From: Qipengyuania seohaensis
GTDB lineage: Bacteria > Pseudomonadota > Alphaproteobacteria > Sphingomonadales > Sphingomonadaceae
Direction of reading: 5' to 3'
Assembly (NCBI RefSeq): GCF_002795865.1
Contig: NZ_CP024920.1
Location: 558,001 to 622,000 of the forward strand
Length of the DNA: 64,000 nucleotides
In this document: piece after piece, positions 17,630 through 25,612 of the stretch
Layout of the letters: each line of letters begins with the position of its first letter
How positions within the stretch are numbered: the stretch's first letter is position 1
The notes under the pieces: model-generated
What the model saw: only the letters and a program-made list of their open reading frames with translations
What the model was told of the DNA's origin: nothing
The model's database searches: none
Made by a program: the position numbers and the translations under genes

Positions 17630-18770
17630 TGTTGCCGAGCTGGATTGGAAAGCTGATGCGCTGCCCGATGGCTGGCGTTCGGCGGAGCTTGGCGACATTA
17701 TCACGCTTGAATATGGACGCTCGCTGCCCAAGAAGGCAAGGCAACCCGGCAGTGTGGCGGTCTATGGATCGAATGGCGTGGTTGGCACCCATAATGAGGC
17801 GCTAGTGCCCAATGGTGGCATCATTGTCGGGCGCAAAGGCACGGCAGGTTCGGTGACGGTTTCGCCCGGTCCATTCTGGCCGATTGACACCACCTATTTT
17901 GTGAAGTCCCGGAAAAGCGTCGATTGGGATTGGTTAGCTGCGACCCTACAGCATGTTCGGTTGAACGAGTTAAACGAAGCGACCGGCGTGCCCGGCCTCA
18001 ATCGCGACAAGGCGTATCGCCAGCCAATCCTATTTCCACCCCTCGACGAGCAACGGCGGATCGCCGAGGTGCTGCGGTCTGTGGATGAGGCAATTGCACG
18101 CGGCCAAGAAGGCTTAGACTTCGGCGAACGCTTGCTCACCATCAAGCGGAGAGCAATCTTCAAGCGATTGATCACCGATCCTGACGATAGCGCTCTGCGG
18201 TTCGGCGACATTTGCGAATTGGGGCGCGGATTTGCGTTCAAAAGTGAGGATTATATTGACGATGGCATCCTCAATTTTCGCGTAACCAACGTCGGCAGAC
18301 CCGCTTCTGAATTGGGTGAAAAGCGGTTCTTACCGCCAAGCTTTCTGACCGAATACGAGGAATATCGACTGAATGGCGGTGAGATCGTTTTGGTGATGGT
18401 CGGCGCAACTGTCGGGAAGCTCGGGCGAATTCCTCATTCAGTGTGCCCTGCGTTGTTGAACCAGAACATGTGGACGCTGACTGCGAAAAAGCCTTTCGAC
18501 CAAAACCTACTCTGGCACCTCACGCATGTGCTGATTGAGCAGAAGGTCCATGACGCTCAAGGTGGCGCTTATTCATTCCTAACGAAGAAAGATTTCTTGG
18601 AACACCGTGTTGGCCAGTTCGATCTGAATGAAATTGCAGGGCAGGTGGCCAACCTCACTTCCATTGAGCAGTATCTTCGAGTGCATTCCAGAGAACTACG
18701 CAGGCTGCACAGTTTGAAAGCCAGCGTGATGTCTGAACTTCTTTCCGGACGGGTGCGAGTGCCAGCATGA
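17619..18770 (+). CDS. hsdS: type I restriction-modification system specificity subunit HsdS
   Basis: HsdS determines the bipartite target sequence. The 383-residue protein shows two target-recognition domains of unequal type: the first from WRSAELGDIITLEYGRSLP (residues about 19-150), the second from FGDICELGRGFAFKSED (about 193-345), each followed by a helical spacer (LPPLDEQRRIAEVLRSVDEAI and the C-terminal LRRLHSLKASVMSELLSGRV). The first conserved spacer motif, PLxEQRRIA, is intact. It overlaps hsdM by 11 nt and the following gene by 4 nt (ATGA). Confidence 0.95.
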   Translation: MLSDVAELDWKADALPDGWRSAELGDIITLEYGRSLPKKARQPGSVAVYGSNGVVGTHNEALVPNGGIIVGRKGTAGSVTVSPGPFWPIDTTYFVKSRKSVDWDWLAATLQHVRLNELNEATGVPGLNRDKAYRQPILFPPLDEQRRIAEVLRSVDEAIARGQEGLDFGERLLTIKRRAIFKRLITDPDDSALRFGDICELGRGFAFKSEDYIDDGILNFRVTNVGRPASELGEKRFLPPSFLTEYEEYRLNGGEIVLVMVGATVGKLGRIPHSVCPALLNQNMWTLTAKKPFDQNLLWHLTHVLIEQKVHDAQGGAYSFLTKKDFLEHRVGQFDLNEIAGQVANLTSIEQYLRVHSRELRRLHSLKASVMSELLSGRVRVPA

Positions 18771-19597
18771 GGCTAGGACAAGGAACAATCGCTAGCTTGG
18801 GCGACATCGCGTTCGCGACCGGAATGAACAGCAGCAGTCTGATCGGCTTCTTCAATTCCTTCGGCTTAGATGAGGAGATGGTGCACATGCTCGGCAGCAA
18901 GCGCCAATTCGCTGTCGATGCGTGGCGCAAGTTGAGCGGCTCACACGAGCTTCCAGACGCGATCAACCAGATCCTTAGCCCTCATTTCTTCGGCAATCCT
19001 TCCGAACGAGAAATGCACGTCGATCAGTTGCGACGGTGCCTCAAGCTGGACGGGTATGACCTCGTAGACGACGGATGGCAGCTTCACATCACCTCACGCT
19101 CCGGGGCTGCCGCGACCGGCGTACTGAACCATCTCAAAGCCCATGGCGAACGCATCGACCATGAGAACCTCATTACGCGTATTCGCATTATCGAGCGTGA
19201 AGCGGAGACCAGCCCAGCAGATGCGATCGGGTCGGCAAAGGAGCTAATTGAAGCTGTCTGCAAGGACATCATCGAGCGATCTGGCGGCACCATCGGTAAG
19301 AAGCCGACGCCAGCTTCCTTGCTCAAACAAAGCCTTTCGGCGCTTGAGTTAGCGCCAGAAGATATTCCCGATAGGTCGAGGGGCGTTGATGCAATCAGAA
19401 CAACCCTCAACTCGCTGGGCAGCATCACCCACCAGCTAGACGAACTCCGCGGACTTTATGGCTCGGGTCATGGCAGGTCGAGTTCAGCGAGGGGGCTGAC
19501 GCCGAGGCACGCAAGGCTTGCAGTTGGAGCGGCAGGTACTCTCTGCCTATTCCTTGTCGAGACCTTTGAGGTTGAAAGAGGGACGAAGGAGGCATGA
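18767..19597 (+). CDS. abortive-infection (Abi_C-type) protein inserted between hsdS and hsdR
   Basis: The 276-residue protein has a C-terminal half that matches the Abi_C (abortive infection C-terminal) family: SAKELIEAVCKDIIERSGG, LKQSLSALELAPE, GVDAIRTTLNSLGSITHQL, and GSGHGRSSSARGLTPRHARLAV. In the last block R242-x5-H248 fits the Rx4-6H pattern of HEPN-type RNases; that catalytic reading is inference. The N-terminal 125 residues are unclassified. ATGA overlaps at both ends bind it to hsdS and hsdR, so it is made with the restriction enzyme. Likely a suicide or back-up defence gene carried inside the R-M operon. Confidence 0.85.
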   Translation: MRLGQGTIASLGDIAFATGMNSSSLIGFFNSFGLDEEMVHMLGSKRQFAVDAWRKLSGSHELPDAINQILSPHFFGNPSEREMHVDQLRRCLKLDGYDLVDDGWQLHITSRSGAAATGVLNHLKAHGERIDHENLITRIRIIEREAETSPADAIGSAKELIEAVCKDIIERSGGTIGKKPTPASLLKQSLSALELAPEDIPDRSRGVDAIRTTLNSLGSITHQLDELRGLYGSGHGRSSSARGLTPRHARLAVGAAGTLCLFLVETFEVERGTKEA

Positions 19598-22500
19598 GCG
19601 AATACCGCCTGGCCGAAAAGCCTGCTCTGGACATATTGGAGGCGATGGATTGGGAGCGCCTATCGCCCACCAAGGCGCTGGAGATGCGGCAGGAAGAGAA
19701 CCGTGTCATTCTCAAGCCTGTTCTCATTGAGGCCCTCCAGCGACTGAACGAAATAGAAGCCGAAGACGCCGAAGCGATCTACAATGATCTCGCGACACTG
19801 TCGGACAACGAGGAGTGGCAAAAGAAGCTGCGCGGGTCATACTCCCGCCGACTGGTTGGCGAAAACCGGGATAGCCCGATTGCGCTGATCGACTTCAAAG
19901 ATGCCAGGCGCAATTCCTACCATGTGGTGCGGCAGTTCCGCGTGGTGGCGCAGCGTCCGCGCATCCCCGACATAGTCCTCTTTGTGAACGGTATCCCGCT
20001 CGTCGTCGTCGAGGCGAAGTCGCCGATGAAGAAAACGCCGACGGGTACCGAAGCCTACGACCAGATGCGGCAATACGAGCGCGATATCCCTCGCCTGTTC
20101 TGCCCCAATGCCTTCAATATCCTGACAGATGGGATGCGGACCGAATACGGCGCTACGGGATCGCCAGAACAGTTCTTCGGCCCTTGGCGCGATGCGTGGC
20201 CGCGAGACCGCGATGAGTTCCCCGACGATCTTTCTAAAGACCTCTGGTGTCTTTGCGAACCTTCCCGCCTCCTCGATCTCTTAGCGCACTTCATCGTCTT
20301 CGAGACCGACCCCGAAACGGGTAAGAAGATCAAAAAAATCTGCCGCTATCAGCAGTTCCGCGCTGTGAACAAGGCTGTACAACGGGTTGCAGAGGGAGAG
20401 CACCGTAAAGGTCTGATCTGGCACACGCAGGGAAGCGGCAAGAGCCTCACGATGGTCTTCCTCGCGCTCAAGCTGAAAACACACCTGACGCTGGACGCTC
20501 CGAGCCTAGCCAACCCCAATATCCTCGTCCTGACGGACCGCATTGACCTCGACGACCAGATCAGCCGAACCTTTGTTGCCTGTGGTCTTCCAAATCCCGT
20601 CCAGTGCGGATCGGTTTCCGCGCTGCGAGAAGCAGTCAATCGCGGTGGCAACGGCCAAATACTCCTCTCGACTATCTTCAAGTTTGCAGGATCAAAGGAG
20701 GCCATTCCCAACTCGGAGAACTGGATCGTGTTGGTGGATGAGTGCCACCGCACGCAGGAGAAGGACTTGGGCGCGTTCCTACAAGCCACCCTCCCAGATG
20801 CCCACTTTTACGGATTCACTGGCACCCCGATTAAATCGACCGACAAGGATACATACGCCCGCTTCTCGGTCGCTGGAGAAGGATATCTCGACAAGTACGG
20901 CATCGACGATGCAGTGAGCGATGGGGCGACGGTGCCGATACGGTATGAGGGCCGAAAGACCGACTGGTCTATCAATGAGGCGGAGATCGACATCCTGTTC
21001 GATCGCTGGTTCGTGGACCTCCCTGACGACAAGCGTGAGGAGCTGAAAATCAAGGGCCTTACCGTCGCGACCATCGCGAAGCATCCCGAGCGGGTGCACC
21101 TCATCGCCCTCGACATCTGGGAGCACTTTAAGGCCGTTTGCCAGCCAGATGGCTACAAGGCCCAGATCGTCGCCGTGGATCGGGAAGCGGTCATTCTCTA
21201 CCGCGCCGCGCTATCTGCTGTAATCGCGGCAGACCTCGCAAAGAATGGATTGGATCCGGACGAGGCGAAGGCGAAAGCCGACGCGATGATCGCCTGCGCG
21301 TTCTCCAAGAGCCAGGAGGACAACAAGCCGAGCGAAAAACCAGAGGTTGCCGCCCTACGCGCGCAACTCGAAGAGCATTACCTCGACGACCCGGCAGAGA
21401 AGGAGGTGAAGAAGCGGTTCAAGGTGCGCGGTGCAGAGCCGAGCTTCCTCATTGTCTGCGACAAGCTTCTCACCGGGTTCGATGCCCCCATTGAGCATGT
21501 GATGTATCTCGACAAGCCGCTCAAGGAGCACAACCTCCTACAAGCGATCGCACGAACGAACCGGACCCACGCGTTCAAAGACAGCGAGGGTGGGATGATT
21601 GAGAAGCCTGACGGGCGGATTGTCGATTATATCGGTGTTACCAACAATCTCGACGAAGCGCTGGCCTCCTACCGTTCAGAGGACGTTGAAAACGCGATGC
21701 GCGACATCGCTATTTTGCGGAATGATCTGAAAGAGGCACACGCTCGGTATAGAGCGCAAAAACGCTCCATGAAACTTGAGGGTTTGGACGAGAAGGCTGC
21801 CGCCTATGCCGCAGCCGATCTGGTCGCCAAAGGGGACGAGGACGATTGGTTCGACCTCCAGCGCCTGGCTCGTACCTTCATCAAGGTTTACAGCGATCTC
21901 TCACCCGATCCGGCGATCCTCGATTTCACTCAAGAGGTGAAATGGGCCGCCACATTTCTGCGGCTCGCCGCGCAGGCGATTAACAAGGATGAGAGCCTCG
22001 ACCACCGCAGCTACAGCGGCAAGATCAGGGATATGCTGGAGCAGCATGTCCACGCGACAGGCCTCTCCACTACGATCAGGCTGCGAAATATCACCGATCC
22101 AGAGTTCTCGGACGATTTTGCAACGGGTTGCAAATCGGATGAGGAGTTGCAGGAAGCCTTCGTTCGCAAGTCCACCGAACTACGTCGCGTAACGACTGAA
22201 TTGGTGGACAAAAACCCTGCGCAATATGGGCGTTTCTCCGAGCGCGTGCTGGAAATTATTAGGCGGTTTGAAGAAGGGCAACTTGCAGCCGCAGATGGCC
22301 TACGCGATTTCGAGAACCTGACCGGTGACATCAAGGCCGAGCAAGGCGCTCACGCGGAACTCGGCATGGACGAGCACGCATTTGCTATCCTTCGGATTAT
22401 GGAAGACATCGTGCCTGACGTTCCGCACGAGGCATTGCGTGATGCGGCGATTGAGATAGGCGCGCTATATGCCGAGGCGGCATCGACCCAACCCGCCTTT

Positions 22501-22638
22501 ACCCACATGGATGATTATCTCCGAAGGCTACGTCGCGACGTTCGCCGTATTCTCGCAGCTAATGAAATCGGAGAGACAAAAACGATCCGTGAGAAGGTAG
22601 AGGACTATGTGGTCCACGCCTTCGGGACTGGACAGTGA
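19594..22638 (+). CDS. hsdR: type I restriction endonuclease subunit HsdR
   Basis: HsdR translocates DNA and cuts it when the target is unmethylated. The 1014-residue protein has a PD-(D/E)xK nuclease domain (D126 ... E140-A-K142 in PLVVVEAKSP), a SF2 motor with Walker A GSGKS (280-284), DECH box (382-385), FYGFTGTPI (motif III), and the C-terminal helicase half with LLTGFDAP and QAIARTNRT (motif VI). A helical C-terminal domain for HsdM contact follows. All key residues are present. Start ATG 19594 overlaps the abi stop; TGATG links it to the next gene. Confidence 0.97.
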   Translation: MSEYRLAEKPALDILEAMDWERLSPTKALEMRQEENRVILKPVLIEALQRLNEIEAEDAEAIYNDLATLSDNEEWQKKLRGSYSRRLVGENRDSPIALIDFKDARRNSYHVVRQFRVVAQRPRIPDIVLFVNGIPLVVVEAKSPMKKTPTGTEAYDQMRQYERDIPRLFCPNAFNILTDGMRTEYGATGSPEQFFGPWRDAWPRDRDEFPDDLSKDLWCLCEPSRLLDLLAHFIVFETDPETGKKIKKICRYQQFRAVNKAVQRVAEGEHRKGLIWHTQGSGKSLTMVFLALKLKTHLTLDAPSLANPNILVLTDRIDLDDQISRTFVACGLPNPVQCGSVSALREAVNRGGNGQILLSTIFKFAGSKEAIPNSENWIVLVDECHRTQEKDLGAFLQATLPDAHFYGFTGTPIKSTDKDTYARFSVAGEGYLDKYGIDDAVSDGATVPIRYEGRKTDWSINEAEIDILFDRWFVDLPDDKREELKIKGLTVATIAKHPERVHLIALDIWEHFKAVCQPDGYKAQIVAVDREAVILYRAALSAVIAADLAKNGLDPDEAKAKADAMIACAFSKSQEDNKPSEKPEVAALRAQLEEHYLDDPAEKEVKKRFKVRGAEPSFLIVCDKLLTGFDAPIEHVMYLDKPLKEHNLLQAIARTNRTHAFKDSEGGMIEKPDGRIVDYIGVTNNLDEALASYRSEDVENAMRDIAILRNDLKEAHARYRAQKRSMKLEGLDEKAAAYAAADLVAKGDEDDWFDLQRLARTFIKVYSDLSPDPAILDFTQEVKWAATFLRLAAQAINKDESLDHRSYSGKIRDMLEQHVHATGLSTTIRLRNITDPEFSDDFATGCKSDEELQEAFVRKSTELRRVTTELVDKNPAQYGRFSERVLEIIRRFEEGQLAAADGLRDFENLTGDIKAEQGAHAELGMDEHAFAILRIMEDIVPDVPHEALRDAAIEIGALYAEAASTQPAFTHMDDYLRRLRRDVRRILAANEIGETKTIREKVEDYVVHAFGTGQ

Positions 22639-23393
22639 TGCCAACTCTCCAAATCGGCAAAAAGGTAATACCTTACGAGCTTCGGCGGTCCTCCTCCGCA
22701 CGTGAGCGCCGAATTACTGTCACCCCCGGACATGTCGAGGTGCTTGCTCTCGTCGATGACGACGATGAACAGTTGGCAGCCTTCCTCGATCGCAAACGCA
22801 AATGGGTTTTCAATACGGTGCGGGAGATGGATCAGATCACTGCGACCCGTCATGCGGTGCCAAGGTTCATGACTGGATCGAAGATACCGTATCGTGGTCG
22901 CAAAATGCCTTTGACGGTCAGGCGTACCGATGCAGAGCGGATCAGCGTATCCTACCGAAACGGGTTCATTGTCGATCTTCCTGACTGGGCCGGACAAGAT
23001 GCAGATCATTTGGTGGCGAGCGAGCTTCGGCACTGGTTGAAGAAACGCGCGCGCCAAGACGTCCGCGAAATAGCGGCCAGTTACGGTAAAAGGTACGGCC
23101 TCGTTTCCCGCTCGATCCGAGTTGCCGACCTGTCAAACAGTTGGGGTTCTTGCGGTCCCGAAGGCAACATTCTCGTCAATTGGCAGCTTATCTTCGCACC
23201 AAGAAAAGTCTTGGAATACGTGGTTGTGCACGAGCTTTCTCATCTCATCGAACGCAACCACGGCGCGCGGTTCTGGAGCGTACTCGCCTCGTATCTGCCA
23301 TCCTACGAGGAAGCGCGCCATTGGCTGGAGCGAAACGAAATCACTATTCCAGCCGATCTGATGAGCACGCACACAAGAGGTCATGACAGCTAG
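22638..23393 (+). CDS. YgjP/M48-like zinc metallopeptidase encoded with the R-M operon
   Basis: This 251-residue protein belongs to the YgjP/DUF45 family (SprT-like minigluzincins): VVHELSHLIERNHGARFW contains the HExxH-type site with H198, E199 and H202 plus a downstream NH. The N-terminal RSSSARERRITVTPGHVEV and the middle RKRKWVFNTVREM blocks are standard for the family. The stop of hsdR overlaps its ATG as TGATG (GTG 22635 is an alternative). YgjP-like genes are often found beside type I systems; their substrate there is unknown. It is the last gene of the hsd operon. Confidence 0.88.
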   Translation: MPTLQIGKKVIPYELRRSSSARERRITVTPGHVEVLALVDDDDEQLAAFLDRKRKWVFNTVREMDQITATRHAVPRFMTGSKIPYRGRKMPLTVRRTDAERISVSYRNGFIVDLPDWAGQDADHLVASELRHWLKKRARQDVREIAASYGKRYGLVSRSIRVADLSNSWGSCGPEGNILVNWQLIFAPRKVLEYVVVHELSHLIERNHGARFWSVLASYLPSYEEARHWLERNEITIPADLMSTHTRGHDS

Positions 23394-23464
23394 AAAGGCG
23401 CGGTGTCGTCGGCCTCTCCTTGCACACGATGTGTGCTCAACCGCAGATCGGACCAAACCTCTCA

Positions 23465-23493
23465 TTGACAAGCATTTTTCAGAACAATAGCAC
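23465..23493 (+). promoter_or_regulatory. possible promoter for the HNH gene
   Basis: TTGACA at 23465-23470 is a perfect -35 hexamer. A weak -10 (TAGCAC, 23488-23493) follows 17 nt later. The site is 122 nt before the HNH start codon and just ahead of the palindrome at 23572. Only the -35 match is strong. Confidence 0.35.
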
Positions 23494-23571
23494 GACCGAA
23501 CCGAACTGCCGGTCAAGGTCTTTGTGAGCCTCTCATGGCTACCTTTCTCCCTTGATGTCGGTGGGGGCACA

Positions 23572-23593
23572 GGGCGACCAATTTTGGTCGCCC
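23572..23593 (+). promoter_or_regulatory. perfect 22-bp palindrome in the leader of the HNH gene
   Basis: GGGCGACCAA (23572-23581), TT, then TTGGTCGCCC (23584-23593). The arms are exact and a short TTGGCTTTTG run follows. It lies 21 nt before the ATG and just before the GGAGAGGA ribosome site. As RNA it would be a strong hairpin, attenuator or terminator; as DNA a dimer operator. Confidence 0.7.
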
Positions 23594-23614
23594 TTGGCTT
23601 TTGGAGAGGATTTT

Positions 23615-24622
23615 ATGTCAGTGCAGGCCGACCGGGTTTACATCGCCAACTTTGGCGAGGGCAACGCCCTCTGGCCGACTGCGAGGGCAAACAACACTGT
23701 TTTGACTATCGACAACGTTGGCGTGCATCCTTTCTGGCAGGCAGGCGATCGCGAGGGCTTCATTAGCGCCGCGTTGGAGACGACGTTTACCGCGCGAGGC
23801 GTGCGCCCGACCAAGCAGACAGCGGGACGTTGGTACAATCTCATCGACGAGTTGCGCGATAGCGAAGGCGATATTTGGATTTCTCGACAGGGTGCCGAAA
23901 TCTGGTGGACGGTAACCGAGCCGGGTGATCTCCAAGAAGAACTGATTGCCTCGACTAATCCCGCTCGCGACGGGCCAGAGGTCTGGCTGCTGCAAAAGTC
24001 TTGCAGACCGTGGACGAACCGCGATGAAAAAGGTCGCCCCCTCTTGTGGGAGGCGCTGCACGCAAAGGCCCGCGACTTTCTTTCTACCGAGGCGACCTTC
24101 CAAAGCATCGCCAATGATCGCGGCTATGCCGACTATGCGCGAGCGCTATTGGCTGGAGAGCCTCTGGACGCATGGCATTCGACAAAGCTCTTTCGCGACA
24201 AGGCAGAGGCTTCAACCAAGCAAGGTGGGCGCACCTTTTCCGCGAAGGAAACGGCAGCGATGGATATGACTAGGACGCTCCTACATACGGTGACCCAATC
24301 AAATGGCCAGACTGTGGAGCGTCGGGTCAAAGAGAAGAACACCGACCTTTCGAGGGAGGAATGGGAAGCCCTGCTCCTTCGCTTGCTCGGGGAGCAGGAA
24401 GACCGCTGCGCACTTACGGGCATGCCTCTTGGTTATGTCGGCGAAACCGACGACCTACAGATGCGCCCATCGCTCGACCGAATTGATAGCAGCGGTCACT
24501 ACACACCGGACAACGTCCAGATCGTTTGCCGCTTCATGAACCGCTGGAAAAGCGCCGATCACGATGACTTGGTTAGGCGATTGCTTGGTAAGCTTCGAGA
24601 GCACTACCGCACGGGGGTGTAG
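23615..24622 (+). CDS. HNH-type endonuclease with an unclassified N-terminal domain
   Basis: The 335-residue protein has a C-terminal HNH-like module: CALTG (C265-G269), RPSLDRIDSSG (P285-D291) and YTPDNVQIVCRFMNRWKS, a variant with Asp-Arg in the first catalytic place. N-terminal residues 1-170 (IANFGEGNALWPTARANNTV, GRWYNLIDELRDSEGDIWI, IWWTVTEPG) form a separate domain that could read a DNA feature, as in EVE-HNH proteins, but I cannot assign it. ATG 23615 follows GGAGAGGA. It is transcribed separately from hsd and has the palindrome noted in its leader. Probably a nuclease that cuts foreign or modified DNA. Confidence 0.72.
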   Translation: MSVQADRVYIANFGEGNALWPTARANNTVLTIDNVGVHPFWQAGDREGFISAALETTFTARGVRPTKQTAGRWYNLIDELRDSEGDIWISRQGAEIWWTVTEPGDLQEELIASTNPARDGPEVWLLQKSCRPWTNRDEKGRPLLWEALHAKARDFLSTEATFQSIANDRGYADYARALLAGEPLDAWHSTKLFRDKAEASTKQGGRTFSAKETAAMDMTRTLLHTVTQSNGQTVERRVKEKNTDLSREEWEALLLRLLGEQEDRCALTGMPLGYVGETDDLQMRPSLDRIDSSGHYTPDNVQIVCRFMNRWKSADHDDLVRRLLGKLREHYRTGV

Positions 24623-24756
24623 TCCCTCTTATTCAAACGGACCTTGAGAGAAGCCGATCTCTTCCCGCGCGCAGTCGCCTTGCTATTCCCCCCTACCCGG
24701 TGAGGGCAGCCCCCCTCTACTTCCGACGATCACCCTCCTGCATTTCTTGAACACCC

Positions 24757-24775
24757 CCTACCCTGTCAGGGTAGG
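24757..24775. promoter_or_regulatory. 19-bp palindrome in the recombinase leader
   Basis: CCTACCCTG and CAGGGTAGG flank a single T at 24766. A related, imperfect block occurs around 24691-24707. The two could be a pair of subsites for the serine recombinase or an operator; the sequence does not decide. Confidence 0.45.
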
Positions 24776-24867
24776 CCCCATCTGTCTCTGCCCGATGCCC
24801 AAAGCAGAAATCAGCCAAGGTACGAAAACTTGTAACTTTTGGGCCTAGCAAATCACCTTGACCCGAA

Positions 24868-24933
24868 AGACCCATTAGATACGGAACCTGTGTTTTGGGG
24901 CACCCCAAAATAGACGAGGTATCTTCTGGGTCT
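24868..24933. repeat. nested inverted repeat just before the serine recombinase gene
   Basis: The outer arms are AGACCCATTAGATAC (24868-24882) and GTATCTTCTGGGTCT (24919-24933), matching at 13 of 15. The inner arms TTTTGGGG/CCCCAAAA surround CA at 24901-24902, so both share a centre within 1 nt. The CA centre with symmetrical arms resembles serine-recombinase crossover sites. It could instead be a leader hairpin. Confidence 0.65.
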
Positions 24934-24944
24934 TGGAGAGTTGA

Positions 24945-25532
24945 ATGAGCCGCATCGCCTATTATCGCGTGTCCACGGGCGGCCAGAGCATCGAAGCCCA
25001 ACGCAGTGCTTTATCTGGGCCGTTTGATCGTGAGTTCAGCGACGAGGGTGTGAGCGGTGCCACACTGGCCGCTGCCCGTCCGGGCTTTGGAGAATTGCTG
25101 TCCTACGTCCGGGACGGCGACACAGTCTGTGTTTACGCGCTCGATCGGCTCGGACGCGATGCTCTCGATGTGCAAACCAATGTGCGAGAGATGCTAGAAA
25201 AAGGCGTGACGCTAGATGTCGTCGGTCTAGGCCCAATTGGCAGGGGAGTGGGAGAGCTAATCGTCGCAGTCCTCGCGCAGATCGCGGATATGGAGCGGCA
25301 ACGGATCAAGGAGCGCTGCGATGCAGGGCGAATAGCAGCCCGGCAAGCTCTGGCAGCTACCGGCAAAACGCATCGTGGCAAGGCGGGGTTAGGAAGACCT
25401 CGCGCTGCTGATCCAGCGGAGGTCCGCAAATGGCGACAGGATAACGGCGCAAGCATCCGCCAAACCATGGATCAATTCGGCATCTCGAAGAATACTGTCA
25501 CTCGCTATTGCGCTGCTGGTAGGTCCAGCTAG
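24945..25532 (+). CDS. serine recombinase (resolvase/invertase type)
   Basis: The 195-residue protein is a small serine recombinase: YYRVSTGGQS with nucleophile S10, RPGFGELLSYVRDGDT, YALDRLGRDALD and the E-helix region LIVAVLAQIADMERQRIKERC. The C-terminus is a helix-turn-helix (IRQTMDQFGISKNTVTRY). ATG 24945 follows GGAGAG. Such enzymes resolve dimers or invert DNA; the nested palindrome directly upstream is the obvious candidate site. A second recombinase system in an island that already has an integrase may stabilise its circular form or move a sub-module. Confidence 0.93.
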   Translation: MSRIAYYRVSTGGQSIEAQRSALSGPFDREFSDEGVSGATLAAARPGFGELLSYVRDGDTVCVYALDRLGRDALDVQTNVREMLEKGVTLDVVGLGPIGRGVGELIVAVLAQIADMERQRIKERCDAGRIAARQALAATGKTHRGKAGLGRPRAADPAEVRKWRQDNGASIRQTMDQFGISKNTVTRYCAAGRSS

Positions 25533-25612
25533 ACGCCCACGGCCATTCCCACTCTCTATAAGGTCCGAGTTGTAGCCTAAATGTGTAACGTTGAAGCGAC
25601 GAGCAAACGTCG

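Larger units (their letters stand above)
24623..24944. other. 322-bp gap rich in inverted repeats, upstream of the recombinase
   Basis: No ORF is convincing here. The stretch carries a 19-bp palindrome centred at 24766 (CCTACCCTG-T-CAGGGTAGG), a degenerate relative of it about 60 bp earlier (CTACCCGGTGAGGGCAG), and a nested inverted repeat at 24868-24933. These are good candidates for recombinase binding or operator sites. Confidence 0.5.
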
